DNA of 64,000 bases from contig CAJJDN010000115.1 in the NCBI GenBank assembly GCA_905182985.1, forward strand, positions 62,001-126,000, written 5' to 3'. The translations under genes and the position numbers were made by a program. Source of the DNA: Paramecium sonneborni (lineage: Eukaryota; Ciliophora; Oligohymenophorea; Peniculida; Parameciidae). Under the pieces are notes generated by a model that was not told where the DNA came from, ran no database searches, and saw nothing but the letters and a program-made list of their open reading frames with translations. Positions 11,417 to 24,102 of this stretch are shown one piece after another (positions within the stretch are counted from its first letter, which is position 1; every line of letters starts with the position of its first letter).

Positions 11417-14111
11417 ATGGATTTGTAAGAACAATTGAATTAATAAGATCAAGCTATCAAATTATTAGAATAAGAAAGAGATACCTTTAACCAAAAAAAA
11501 AATGAATTATTAATTAATCAAATTGCATTAGAAAAAGAAATTACTAGATAAAAAACTAATATTGCTAATTATGAAGCAGAACTTATTGAATTACATAAAG
11601 AAAGAAAATCTTGTGATGAATAAATTCAAAAGTCTTAAATTTAAATTGAATCTTATGAATAATAAATTACTTTACTTAATGAAGATCTTAAAAAAGTCAC
11701 CATCTAATGTGATGAAGCTTTACAATAACTTTAATAAATACAAACTAGACATGAAATTGAAATTAAAACTCTTGCTGATTAATTAATCAATGAAAAAGAA
11801 AAAAATAACGAACTCAATGAAGAAAATCTACTTATTATTAATGGTAAATAAAATGAAATTTATTTACTAAATTAAAAACTCAATAAACTTGAAGAACTAA
11901 TTCAAACTAATCTTAATAATTATTAAATTGAAATTTTATAGCTAAACAAACAAATAGAATAAACTAAAATAGATAAAGATGATGAATGGGAATAAACTGT
12001 CAAAATTTTGTAAAATGAAATTGATGATTTAAATAAAACATTATATGAAAATCAATAAAATAACAAATTTCAATCAAAAATTGATGAATTAAATTAATAT
12101 ATCATTGAATAAGAACAATAATACATGATCTAATTTGAAATACAAGAAGATAAAATGAAAAAATCACAACATGAAATTTAAATTCTAAATGTTCAAATTA
12201 ATGAATTATAAAAAATAATTGAAAATTAAAATCGAGAATTATCTACACTTAAGTAAGAATTAATTCAAAAAAAAGAAAATTGTTAAACACTGACAAATTA
12301 ATTAGATAATCTATAATAATAATTATAATAGTAATAATAGTAATAGTAATCATAATAATAGTAATAATAATAACAATAGTAATAATAATAGTAATAGTAA
12401 TAATAGTAATAATAATAATAGTAATAGTAATAGTAATAGCAATAATAGTAATAATAATAATAGTAATAGTAATAGTTATAGTAATAGTAATAATAACAAT
12501 AATAATAATAATAGTAATAATAATAGTAATAGCTATATTAGTAAAAATAGTCATAATAGCAAAATTAAAATAATAGTAATCAGCAAGGTTTAAATAATAA
12601 TACTGCCGAAAAAATGGTTACAATCCCAATGAAAGAATTATTAACTTGGGATAAAAGATCAAAAGATTAATAAAATCAAATTAAGGCATTATCAAATGAA
12701 ATTTAATTGTTGAAAAACTAACAAGAAGAATAATAGAAAATATAGAATTCTAAATAAATGAAATGTAATCTTTCATTAGAAGGAATGGTTTAAAAATGTA
12801 CAGCTTTATAATAGATTATTGATGAAACAAGTTAGCAAAATTCGAAAATAACATAAGAATTAAATACTTATAAATTATAAAATCAATAACTTAAAGATGA
12901 CTTCCACAATATTTAACAAGAATTAAAAGAATTAAGAATGATAGCCTAAGATAAATTTAAATTAGAAGGAGAGCTAGCCTCTGCACATATTTAAATTTCT
13001 GAAAACAAGGACTTAATGAAAGTAATATAAATATATGCTAAAAAAATAGAAATTAAATGAACTTTCATCCAACTATGAAAATAAGGAGGAGTAATTAGAA
13101 ACAACAAAAAAAAATTTACGATAAAGTGAACAACTTAGAAACAATGTATATCCCGTCATTTATTATAGTTACAAACAAAGTTAGATGAAACTACTATATT
13201 ATATTAGAAGGCAACATAAGAATTAACAAATACAAAATAAGAAAGAGATTAAAAAATTATTAAATTGAAGGATTTAGAAAAGCTTTTATAATCATAATTC
13301 TAAGAATATTCACATCTGGAATAAAAATATAAAGAATCATAAATAAATTGTGAAGATTGGTAAAGCTAAGTTAAAATATTGGAAAAGAAATATTCTCATG
13401 TAATTTAATTAATCATTAAATTAGGAAACAGAATAATTAAAAGATGATTGTCATTAAAAATAAAAATAAATATAAGTTCTTGAAGAATCAAATAAATGTT
13501 TAATTAATGACCTATAGGCTTTAAGAGAATTATAATTCAGATAAAAGGCACCTGAAACTCCTCTAACAAAAAAAGAAAGAATTGTAGTTGAATCTCTTTC
13601 ATTAAGAGTACAAGAACTTGAATTGGAGAATAGAAAAATAAGAGATAGTTTATGTGCTAGAATTGTTTAATTATAGAATGAATTAGAATAGAAAACTAAT
13701 TACATAAATCAAATTGCCCATTAAATTTCGAAATAAGTTCCATCTTTATAAGAATAAGATCTTTTAGATAAAGAGGATATAAAAATGATATAACAGATAA
13801 AAAAAAAACTTAATATTTAAGAAATATTAGAAGTATCAAATATTCTAAAAAATAGAAAACCCTTATAGAAAATTTGTAGCTTAGGGATTAGATAAAGCTT
13901 TTAGGAACAGAAATCAATAAAAGAAAATGACTCTTATTATTTTTTATATATTATATGGACAATTTAAAATTTGCAAGGGAAATTTTATATTTCTTCTTTT
14001 TAAATTAATTAGATCTCTATAAAAAGTAAAGATTTAAATATTTAATCATTTTTAGATATTGATTATTGTGAATTCTGCTTACTTTTTAAAATAGGGATAA
14101 GAATTCCCTGA
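11417..14111 (+). CDS. Long coiled-coil protein with internal poly-Gln tract (872 aa)
   Basis: ATG 11417, TGA 14109-14111, introns of 28, 23 and 25 nt. Almost the whole protein is Glu/Lys/Gln/Leu heptad-like sequence, interrupted around residues 299-371 by a Gln run encoded nearly only by TAA and TAG. The segment after the run (MVTIPMKELLTWDKRSKDQ) and the later block VESLSLRVQELELENRKI are the least repetitive. No motor or membrane domain is seen. The last ~60 residues after about 13930 are less coding-like, so the true stop could be earlier if another intron is present. Cytoskeletal or basal-body scaffold is an inference from composition. Confidence 0.75.
12314..12531 (+). repeat. TAA/TAG trinucleotide tract encoding poly-Gln
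   Basis: About 72 codons in frame with the coiled-coil gene, mainly TAA and TAG with a few CAA and isolated Leu/Ser codons. On the opposite strand it gives an Ile/Thr repeat ORF that is not a gene. Confidence 0.9.
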
Positions 14112-14589
14112 TTTTTCTAAAATCAAAATTAATTATTTAATTTTATTACTCTACTTGTTTAAATAAGAGAATATCGCTAACATTTTTTTTATAAAAGCTC
14201 ATTCAAACTTAAATTATAATCTCCTTTAATCAAATTGTGCAATAATGGAATATGCTCATTTTATAATCAATAATGTATTAAAAATATCAAATTTTTTTCT
14301 CCTAAACTGATTTCTTTAATTAAAAATAATTGGAATTAAATATGAGGAATAAAAATTTATAATTAAAAGCCTTAAGTATCAATTTTAGTAAATCAATATT
14401 TAGTAATTAATTTAGATTTAAATTGATGATTATTTTTCAATTAATTTTAATATTTTTAATGAGAATAATAATATTTATAATTTTTATTAAATAAATTTAA
14501 TTGTTTTGAACTGAAAATGAAGTGCTTTAAGAAATTTATTTTAGATAATATTAACAATATTATATATAATTTGCATAATCTTTAAGCTT
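14112..14589. other. Intergenic, no gene seen
   Basis: Very AT-rich, with homopolymer T and A runs. No ORF with coding character on either strand. It includes the 3' region of the coiled-coil gene and the upstream region of the next gene. Confidence 0.5.
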
Positions 14590-15037
14590 ATGTACTTCTA
14601 TACCCTTGAATTTGAAGATTTAGCTATTGAGGGTATTAAATAATTCAAAAATAGATTTAAGAGAGAAAGAGGAGATATAACTTAATGAAGAGCGAATTTA
14701 TGATAATTATTAAAGTTCTTACTTAGAACTTAAATAGGATTAAACTTTTCATGGATATCTACAAGAGGAACCAGTCTTGATCTTTAATTGTATTGAAGAG
14801 GTGCCAAAAAGGAAACCAAATTCAATCGTTAAAAAATCAAAAAAAATAAAAAAATCTGACTCAGAAACAGATGTATTGTCTTAGCAAAAATCTAAAAAAC
14901 TTAAATTATCAAATGATGTAGCTCAACTTTAATAATGTTAAACGTTAAAGACCATTATTTCCTCAATGGAAGCTATATTGCAATAAACAAAAAGACGTAT
15001 TCTTGATTAGTATCTATAAAATCAAAAACAAGAATGA
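14590..15037 (+). CDS. Small Lys/Ser-rich protein, uncharacterised (141 aa)
   Basis: ATG 14590 (MYFYTLEFEDLAIE), one 22-nt intron, TGA 15035-15037. The first exon read through the intron would stop early at a TGA, so splicing is needed. The middle holds a basic patch (KRKPNSIVKKSKKIKKSD) that could be a nuclear localisation signal; the C terminus is helical and Gln-rich (TLKTIISSMEAILQQTKRR). No family recognised. Confidence 0.65.
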
Positions 15038-15572
15038 TTAAAAAATTGAATTATTTATTCATAGAGTTAACAGTTAATATTATATATTTATATACTAATT
15101 GATTTTTTTCATCATTTGTTTCCTAAAATTTAATCCTTGATTTTCTTTTCTTCTTAATGATTATTGTTAAAAAGCTAATAATCAGATGAGTTATTGTTTC
15201 AGATACTTCTTGGTAATTAGTAAAAAATTTAACTGGACGGATATTTATAATTTATTATAATAAATTTTATTGCATCATTTAAAATTTATCATAAAAAATA
15301 ATTATTCAAATATTTTCAATTAAATCAAGCTTTGAATAGTTTGTACAGAAATGTAATAATAAAGTAATAATTTAGTGTTGTTTATGAATACAAATTAATT
15401 TTATTGTAATGAGTTCATTTTGTTAAATTATGTAGGTATAATTGAGTTTAAAGTTTAATAAAAATATCAATTTTCATAGTTATGAATTTATTTTAGGTTA
15501 GAGAGAGTAATGTGAAGTATTTTTTTTGAAAATATAATATATTATTTAAAGAAGTAAATTTATCAAAAATAA
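15038..15572. other. Intergenic, no gene seen
   Basis: AT-rich spacer between two plus-strand genes. No open frame with Gln-rich or hydrophilic coding character was found. Confidence 0.5.
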
Positions 15573-17043
15573 ATGACAGAGGATATTGTAAATTTGTTTG
15601 TTACAAAATATGGGTCTGGAGATACACAAAAGAATTAATTGCTATAGTAATCAATATAAAAGGTCTTACTAAAGGAAGGAGTAAATTCTTAAGTCTTGAC
15701 GAAATTAAGAACGAAACTTGGTTAATCTCAATCGTAATAACAATTTTTTCCAACTTTGGGAAATGGAGAATCTGCATTACCTTCTAAGACTCCAATAGAT
15801 TCACAGAGAAAAACATTTGAACCATTCACAAAACGTGTTCAGCCATTCTAAAGGACTTATGTATAATCATATGATTAAGTGTCTGAAACATCTGAGAAAG
15901 CACCGAAATCTGTTTATTATGTAGATAGATAAGATGTATAATGTTTAAATAATTAAAGGAGGATGAATGGGCTGCTCTTATGAAATTTGATGCGTAACTG
16001 TACTAGAAGGAATAAGAGAGAAAGAAAGAATTAATATAATAAAAGAAAGCTTAAATGAAGAAGGAATTAGATATGCAGTTGAAAATAAAATAAGATAGAA
16101 AATAAAGGGAAAAGGATTTAGAAGAAAAATATAATCATTTTCAAAGCGAATTATTGTAAAAGAAAAATGAATAAGAATTAGAAAAATAAGCATCAGTAAA
16201 AAATAAATTATGGTAATTGTAATCAGAAAGGGATGTTTAATTAAATAATAAAAAAAAGAAATAACATAGTGAAGATAGAGAATTACGTAATTATAAAAAG
16301 GAAATAAGTTAAAGATATCAAGAGGAACTATAGAAATAAATTGATGAAGAAAATAGAATTAAATTAATGAAGAGAGAATATATGTTTAAAGTTATGAAAT
16401 AATCAGAAACAGATAAAATGGTGATTTTATAAAAATAGAAAGAATAAGAGAAATTAGAGTAGGCTAATTGTGAGAAGTAAAGAAATTAAATTTAATTAAA
16501 ATTAGATATGGAGAATTACTTGATTAAATAGAATAAAGAAGAATGGAAGAAAATAGAAAAAAGAAAGAAAAGGTTGATAAAAATAATGCCTGGAGTGAAT
16601 CATAATTATTAAGATATAAATTAGAAAAAGAGGATGATGATAAATTGTAATATTGGAAAACAATAGAAGAGTAGAAGTTTTTAGAGGAGGAGCAAAAAAA
16701 GAAAAATAGAGTTAATGAACTTAAATAAAGGACAATTTAATCATTGGAATAATCAATAAAACTTAAATAAATAAAAAAATTATAAGAAAAAGAGTTGGAT
16801 AATCTTTAAGGTAAAATATGGAAGTAAGATACAGAAAGATTCTTTTAAGAAGAATAAGATAAATTAGATTAAATAAAAAAAGTTAAAATAGAACACAAAA
16901 AAATACTCTAAAAATAAATGCAAGATAAAATTAAACCTGAAAGGGGAGAAAAAATGAGTATTCCTGAACTATTATAGAATAAAGCAATTTTAAAAACTAT
17001 TAAAGAGAAAGATATTTATGATTTAGAAAAAACAGTTGTTTGA
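15573..17043 (+). CDS. Coiled-coil protein, trichohyalin-like (472 aa)
   Basis: ATG 15573-15575 (MTEDIVNLFVTKYGSG), TGA 17041-17043. A 23-nt intron (GTATAATG...TTAAAG) and a 29-nt intron (GTAAAG...AATTAG) are required; together they give an exact frame. The first ~110 residues are Ser/Gln/Pro-rich with no strong structure; from DEWAALMKFDAQLYQKE to near the end it is a continuous charged helix with many Lys-Glu-Gln repeats (LLDQIEQRRMEENRKKKEK). The layout resembles ciliary or basal-body coiled-coil proteins of the trichohyalin-plectin-homology type; that assignment is an inference. Confidence 0.75.
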
Positions 17044-17181
17044 TTTAAAGATTAAATTAGTTTTATATTAATATAGTAAATCTATAATTGTGAGAAGTAT
17101 TTTAATATAATGAATAAAATCTAAATAAAGAATATAAATAGTAAAATTATTGATATTTTATATTAATATTTTCAATCTTTT

Positions 17182-18170
17182 ATGCTTTCAACATAAGTTT
17201 TTAATTCTTTCGCTTAAAGATAAAGTAATGGGATAATAAAGTTATTGGCATATGGAGTTTTCTTTGGAGGAGCATATGGTTGTGCATGGCATTAATGGAA
17301 GGGTGCTTAATAAAAATAATTATATGAGAAGGTAGAGAATGAGATAACAGAATGGAAACCTGTAACAATAAATGGATTGAATGCTTCTAGATATCCATGG
17401 GCTAGTAATATAAGATAATGGGAATATAGATTAGTGAAATTATATGGATATTTCAGAGTATGAAATTGAATAGTGATAATATAATAGGATGAAAGATTTT
17501 TTGTAAGAAGAGAAAGAGAGGGAAGAGATGGTTTTTTAGTATTTGCACCATTTGTAACAGCCTTATAATTTAATGACACAGAATAAGATCCAGAATAAAC
17601 AACTAAATCATAAGTAATGGTAAATTTAGGTTGGGTACCTAAAGATAATATAAGTGATATATAAATGGGATAAGAACCTATAGGAACAACAGTAATTAAA
17701 TTAAATAATAATTTAGACATATGAAAATGTTCCACATAATGAAGATGATGATTAATTAACAGGATTCAATAGAAATGTATTAAATATGGAAGAAGATTAT
17801 TAAATGCCATTTGTTGAATTTGTTGGTATGGTAAGAAGAGGAGAAGAAGAAGATGTTTTAAAAGGACGTAGAAATTGGCCAAGAGAAGGAGTATATAATT
17901 ATATTGATTTGTGGTTCATGTCAAGATTATATAGATCATTCAATTTGGTATGATTTATCTAATATAATTATATAGACAGATTGTTCATCTGCATATATTG
18001 AAAGATTAGTATAAGAATATGATGAAGAATCAGCTAATTTATATCCTATTCCTGCTACTAAAGACAACTTTGATAAACCTTTGCCTACTCCATAAACACA
18101 TTAAGCATATTCATTATTTTTTGGTCTATCTTCAATTATGTCTTTAGCCTTATTAGCTATAAGAAGATGA
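17182..18170 (+). CDS. SURF1: SURF1 family cytochrome c oxidase assembly factor
   Basis: SURF1 proteins sit in the mitochondrial inner membrane and help assemble complex IV, probably around haem a insertion. The 301-residue product starts MLSTQVFNSFAQRQSNG, plausible as a mitochondrial presequence, followed by the first membrane helix (IIKLLAYGVFFGGAYG) and the W-x-x-x-K region. Then come WEYRLVKLYGYF, a variable loop, and the signature VMVNLGWVPKDN. The C-terminal helix SLFFGLSSIMSLALLAI restores the two-helix topology. Three introns (30, 25 and 28 nt) each contain or create a stop if retained. A long ORF on the opposite strand at 17307-17735 is a shadow. Confidence 0.9.
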
Positions 18171-18250
18171 TTTATTAAATATAGTATATAAAACAAAATA
18201 TATCACCCTAAAACATATTAATTTAAATTTAATTAATTAACTACTATTTT

Positions 18251-18554
18251 ATGCCTCATTATCCTGAAGAGATTGAATATTCTGATAAATATCAAGATGA
18301 TTTCTATGAATATAGACATGTCATTTTACCTAAACACATATTCAAAAAATTAACTAAAGGTGTTATATCATATTAACAAATTAGGTAAATTACTTAGTGA
18401 AATGGAATGGAGAGGTTTAGGAGTATAATAATCTAGAGGATGGATTCATTATGAATGTCATAGACCAGAACCACATATATTATTATTTAGAAGACCTAAA
18501 GGAACCGATCCAAATACTGGATTACCTCCTTAAGGATTTGCTGCACCTTATTGA
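18251..18554 (+). CDS. CKS1: Cyclin-dependent kinase regulatory subunit CKS1
   Basis: CKS proteins bind CDKs and act as phospho-adaptors in cell-cycle control. The 92-residue product shows the whole family signature: [18 protein letters not shown] at the start, [20 protein letters not shown] in the middle, and [13 protein letters not shown]. The hinge HRPEPH retains the Pro-Glu-Pro-His core. One 25-nt intron (18360-18384) sits before the SEMEWRG block. The C-terminal tail ([18 protein letters not shown]) is short and conserved-looking. Near-perfect match; the only oddity is the small C-terminal extension. Confidence 0.97.
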
Positions 18555-18894
18555 TTAGTTTTATTCATTTCATTACAAAACCTCAAAAATTAATATATTG
18601 TAATTCTTCTCTCTAATTTTTAAACATTAAATTGTCATTAATTATTCATACTTCTATTTTTATATAAAATCTTATCAAACAATATCACTTTATTTAATTC
18701 TTTAATTTTATTTTATATTATTATATAATCTTCTTGTACCATTCAATTTTTATTATAAAATGATATTTTTTATTTATTTTATATACTTTTTCACTCTACT
18801 ATCATTAAAATTAAACATATGAAAAGAGAATTAAAATTGAAAAATATCAATTATTTTATAAAATTTAATACAAATATTATTAATTATTATTAAC
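18555..18894. other. Intergenic between convergent genes
   Basis: AT-rich spacer between the CKS1 stop and the stop of the histidine-kinase-like gene. No gene or RNA seen. Confidence 0.5.
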
Positions 18895-20857
18895 TCAAAT
18901 AATTTTCCCACTCATCAATTAAGTTGTTAAACCACTTTTTCTTTAATATTAAGGAGACATACTGCTATAATTCTTGAATCCAGCTTTTTAGCTGTTATTT
19001 TAAATGAAAAAGTCTAAGTAAGGATTTGGATCTTATTCATTTAATTGAAATATAAATTAGTTTAAGTCTTCATATACTTAAAATAATATTTTAGTTTTTG
19101 TTGTAGCATTTCTAAAGGAAAGCGGATCAGGAACATGTTTTAATTTTTTATCTTAAAATTCTATTTGATTATTAGGACCAATTTAAGAGATTAAATACTA
19201 GGCTAATGGAAAACCCAAAGTACTAAAGGGTTCTGTACTTCCATCCAAATAAACTCCTATTTTCTATTGTTATTGTTATAAATTTTAATCGAGTTCAAGA
19301 TATTGCATCTAACTTTAAGTTACTTTATTAGATGTAACACTGATTTTATGAAATTGATCACTTAAATTTTAGATGTTTTCATAATAATGGTTTACTCCCC
19401 AGTTTCTTTTTTTATGATCTGTAAATGTTACCGCTCTCTTTAAAGCTTCTTGAATTAAGATTGGAATATTTAAAAGTTGATGTTTCATTATAATTTATAA
19501 ACATGCTGGGTTTGAATGAATTCTTTTAAATTTAATTTAAATTGGAAAACCTAATGGATGTATTTCATATAGCTATTATTCATCATTTGTATTTATTGCT
19601 AGCATTAATCTTATAAATTCTGAGATACTCAATATAATTGAAATCATTTTTGATCTATCAGTTTTTAAACTGATATCAAATAATAATTATTTGTTCGAAA
19701 ATTTTAAATCATTTTTTAATTAATTGATTAGATCTACTAAATGAAACTAGTTGATATTATATTTTAATTTATTATAGATTATTTTAGTGATATTTAAAAT
19801 GTTTAAACTTTAATTAAATAGTATGTAACTGTTACTAATTTAATTATTAATATGACTAAGTTATTGTGAATTTGCTGATTATTTAAAGTATTTTAAAAGA
19901 TTGATTTGATCTTTAATATAATTTAAACACATTTTACTATGATTAACAAGTTATTAATCTCTCCATTTTAATTAATGAGTGAAAAAGTCAAATAAATCTC
20001 CTCCTTCTTCAATGAATAATAATAAAATTGTAGGTTCAAGACTATTAAAATAGATTTTAGTAATTTGAAATTACAATTATTTATCATTATTAGAGAACCT
20101 ACCTACAAATTTAGTAATTTTATTATTCTATTATTTTAAAAGTAAGTCATTAATTAATACATCCTCAAAATTAAAAGCTTTTTGATTGATACCTTCTAAG
20201 GGTTAGACATTGGAATCTCTTAAAAATTCTCTAAATTTTTAATCTGAATTCAAATTAAATGTGTTTTTCATGACTCTGTTTATTTTGTCCATTTTTAATT
20301 GAGCCTATTTGTTATCATATTTAACCAGTACAACCCATGCTGGTAATTATTCTTCAATTAAGTTCTCGTATAAGATTTATGATCTAAAAGCTAAGTAATG
20401 TTAGCGTCGTTTCATTTCAGTCTGGTATCGAAGGAAAATAAAATAAATACTGAATAGACTATAAGTAATATGAGGTATCAATTATTATTAGAGTATTGAA
20501 ATTTCAGCAGCTTAACTAATTAGAAATATTATTGATTGTGTAGAAAATCTATTGCCTTACATATACAGACCTTTAGAATAAAATTAAAGGATTACAAAAT
20601 TTAGCAGCTCCAACTTCTAAATAAAGAGTTTAACCATGGTTTAACCATATGTAAATGTCAATTAGTATACTCACCACAATCAAATTTAAGCTTTTAATAC
20701 ACTCTCTTTACATCGGGTATCGTCGGAAGAAGAAAAGCATTGTTAATTCAATACAGAGTATTACTGATGTTGTAATTAAGTAAATGACGTTCTAAGTGTA
20801 GTTTATGAGATTAAGTATCAAGTAGATGGAGAAAGTAGATAATGTAATTTCATACAT
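18895..20857 (-). CDS. Membrane protein with degenerate histidine-kinase-like core (646 aa)
   Basis: ATG 20855-20857, TGA 18895-18897, one 22-nt intron in the membrane region; the frame then closes exactly. The N-terminal ~150 residues form four to five membrane helices (VIYLITTSVILCIELTMLFF). Then comes a block typical of ciliate hybrid kinases (EEQLPAWVVLVKYD) and a weak H-box-like helix (NHSKMCLNYIKDQINLLKYF). KTDRSKMISIILSISEFIRL stands where the N box should be, without its Asn, and STLGFPLAQYLISQIG stands for the G box. No receiver domain follows. It looks like a membrane histidine-kinase relative that has lost catalytic residues. Remote homology only. Confidence 0.65.
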
Positions 20858-22339
20858 TATTTGATTTTGATCAATCACCCAAAGTTTAAATGATGATTCC
20901 AGCTCAGACGAATTAAATGTTAATGTATATTTTTTGATCATAATATTAATAATTATATATTAAAAGTTTGTTATAAGACTTATTATGACAGATGAATTAT
21001 TCATTATTAAATCTCAACTTACTTTATATCATAACTTCTATATATTATTAATTTAAGCATATTATATTTTTTTATTTATATATCCATGTTATCAATTCCA
21101 AATATTCATACTGAAATTAAATCTTAAAGATTTATTAAAATATGATTTACATTGTATAAAATTTATTCACTAAAATTATTTAAGATTTTCCATGTTACTA
21201 TAAATTATTATTATATCAATTTCTGATTTTTTACTCTTTATTTAGCTAAATTTAGTTACTAAATTTAATTCAATCTTAGAACTATAAGAAGAAAAAGTTG
21301 GCAGGATTTAAGATAATCGAATTGATAAATTTCTAATGATTTTGTCCAAAGATTTAAAATTTTCAAAATTTAAAAACTCTAAGAATACAGATTAAACAAA
21401 ACTAAAAAGTTTGAGAAAAGAAAGTTTTCATAAAAATTCTTTAATATTTTTCTTAACTTAAAATTAAATTAACCATTTTGAATAGGAGAAATTCAAATAT
21501 TACAAGGATCGTGTAATATTTTCGCAACTTTATAAATCATTTCTTTTAAATGTCATTATTATTTAGAATCTTAATAATGTATTTCAAAAACTTAAATTAT
21601 AAATGCTATTCTTAAAAAAAGGTATTCCAATGATTTTTATTAAAGACAAATTCTTAAATATAGTAACTAAATTTCTAAGTATTAAATTTATTGAATTAAC
21701 TTTGATTTTCATCATATTTGGATTTTAATAATAAATTCTATACCTCTCTTAATTATTAAAATAGAAATTTTTTGCATAAAAGCAATTCTGTTATTTACTA
21801 AATTTCAACAAAATAATTAATAAGTATTATTTTAATTTTCTGAAGTATAGGATTAATAAATTATTTCTAAAATTAATAATAATTTTGGATTCATTTTGAA
21901 CTAGATTTTTTATTACTTTTTTCAATACTCATTTTAATAGAATTTCTCTCTACTTAATTTGACGATTTATTCTGTGTTAATCTATCATAATATTAAATAT
22001 CAAAATGATACATGTAAACCTTAATTAATCTTGATATATTTTTAATTTTCTAGAAATAGTATAATGCTAGTAGTAAAATTAATAATTTAAATTCTAATTA
22101 GAAGAAACAATAAAAACACTACTTTTTATGAAACTTTATGTATTCCATTTACATAGTTCCTCATTAAGTAGACTATATAAATATATTAGCAAATCACTAT
22201 AATTTAATGTATAAACTTTATTATTTTTAATCAATTTCATTATGAGATGCTGATGTATAATATTTTCACATTAATTTCCATAATATTACTAAATATAGAA
22301 CATAACTAAGAGAATTAGATTTTAAGATTATTTTATGAT
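20858..22339. other. Long intergenic region, no confident gene
   Basis: About 1.5 kb between divergent genes, the longest gap in the window. Several TGA-limited ORFs exist on both strands (for example from ATG near 21630), but they are Phe/Ile/Leu/Lys-rich in a way expected from AT-rich noncoding DNA. A decayed gene cannot be excluded. Confidence 0.45.
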
Positions 22340-22667
22340 ATGTCCATAGAAGATTTTCCAGATAATGAAAGAACTTATAGGATCGATTAACTAGTATAAT
22401 TAGAATTATTTGATGGAGATGGATAAAATAATATATATTAATTATCATTAAAAAAATATATCAATAAAATATTTAAAATATAAAGTTTTCTTAAACAGAG
22501 AAATAATTTGATTTTTTTAGGTGTTTTATATTTGTATTTCATCTAATTTGTAAGATTAACTCATTATAAATCTTAATATTGAACGTTAGATTATTAAAAA
22601 TGGTTTTTTTGAAATACATTATATATTTTCTTTTGATTCATTTAAGTATGTTAGAATTTTGGAATGA
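22340..22667 (+). CDS. Small uncharacterised protein (about 95 aa)
   Basis: The first exon has clear coding character (MSIEDFPDNERTYRIDQLVQ, then FDGDGQNNIYQL). A 40-nt intron starting GTAAGATTAACTC would lead to a short second exon ending at TGA 22665-22667; without it the frame stops at 22580-22582 after 80 residues. The 3' structure is uncertain. No family recognised. Confidence 0.4.
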
Positions 22668-22860
22668 ATTATAGAATTAAGAAGAGAAATTAATGTATAT
22701 GAAGAATAGGTAAGTGAGAAAACATGATTTATTTGTAAGAATTTGATTAGAATAATATTATTATTATTTTATGAATCGAAACATCCCAATAGGGAATAAA
22801 ATTTGTGCAACGAAAGAAATATTCTAGAACCAAGTAATTTTAAATACTCATTTACTAACT

Positions 22861-23986
22861 ATGAGACCTTAAATTAACACTAGTGCACCAAAATAATATG
22901 ATTTTCTTAAAAACAAAAAAATAAAAGAAGCTATCAAGTCATAAAAGTAATAAGAAATTGATAGAGAAAATTAAAATCTTATATCAAAACTTACTAACAT
23001 TATGCAATAATAATCAAGTATAATTTAAGTATTATTATTAAGATAACTCAATTTGTACTTTGCCTCTTAAGAAATCTACTACTGTAAGTCTTGGTCCAAA
23101 GAAATCACTTAATAAAGAATATAGAAAAAAAGAATTAATAAAGATAGTGATGGAGAATCAATAACTCTTAAAAAGAATTTAAGATTAGAAATCTCAATAC
23201 AATGTTAAAGATTGGAATGAAGAGAGAAGATGGGTTAAAAAATAGATTTCCAATATTTGTGAATATCCTTATAAAGATTTCAAACCAACAAAAACATTAG
23301 TACAATATTGGACTAACTCAAGAATTAGTGAATCTTAATTATAAAGTATTAATTCATAAGTTATATTTTTAGAAAGAGATAATTTTAACAATAAGAAATT
23401 AGATCCTATAGACATTAAAAGTCAATAAACTAAGTATCAAGTATATTAATCTATTCAGATCAAGAGCTAGGCAAGACAATAATAATACAGAGTCAAGATA
23501 AATCTTAATCAATTCAGAAAACTAACAAAGGTATAATATCATTAATCATTTCATTATAGAAGTCTCTTTGAATCTGATTTTTAACCATATGAACCATATC
23601 AAGATAAAGTAACCAAGATAGTTAATGAGATTATTGAAAAACCTAAATTATAAGAATAAGATTAAGAATAAGAATAAAAGAAAGATAATTTAGAAATAAA
23701 AGAAGAATAGAATAACTCTATTCCTTAATAATAATAATTAGATCACGAAAATATAGCAGAAGATAGTAAAGAATAAGAACATATTTAACATAATGAATAA
23801 GCCTAAGAATTACAATAGCAAAATTAAATTAATAATATAATGGAGAATTCATAAGAGAATGAAGAATAAATAAATGAAAGTTAAAATAAATCTCCATTAA
23901 ATCATCAAAATATTCAAACCATTGATTTTGAATAACAAAATTAAGAAATTTTAGACAAATAAAATTCTGAATAATTTTAAGAATGA
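22861..23986 (+). CDS. CFAP97/hemingway-like cilia protein (366 aa)
   Basis: ATG 22861 and one 25-nt intron (GTATAATTTAAG...TTAAG) give an exact frame to TGA 23984-23986. The N-terminal ~120 residues carry the family pattern: a helix with EIDRENQNLISKLTNIM, a K-S-L-N-x-x-x-R-K-K-E-L motif (KKSLNKEYRKKELIKIVMEN), and NQQLLKRIQDQKSQYNVKDW. This is the CFAP97 (KIAA1430/hemingway) domain found in axonemal and basal-body proteins. The rest is a Gln/Glu/Asn-rich low-complexity tail. Role in cilia assembly or stability is inferred from the family; a direct partner is not visible. Confidence 0.75.
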
Positions 23987-24102
23987 ATATTTTTATACTT
24001 ATTGTAAAATTATTAATTTTATTTAATAATATTACAATTATTGTTATTAATAATATGATAGATTATCCAATATATATGAATAAACATATATATTAGATTT
24101 CA

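Noticed and set aside
12249..12554. Minus-strand ORF encoding an Ile/Thr repeat
   Set aside because: It is the antisense of the TAA/TAG poly-Gln tract inside a long plus-strand coiled-coil gene; the composition has no other support.
16480..16600. Frameshift in the coiled-coil gene
   Set aside because: A 29-nt intron (GTAAAG...AATTAG) restores the frame exactly, so no error or pseudogene is needed.
17307..17735. 142-residue minus-strand ORF
   Set aside because: It lies opposite the SURF1 exons and spans their introns; SURF1 motifs on the plus strand are decisive.
20858..22339. Several 60-90 codon ORFs in the long spacer
   Set aside because: With only TGA as stop in very AT-rich DNA, ORFs of this length are expected by chance, and their composition is Phe/Ile/Lys-rich without conserved motifs.
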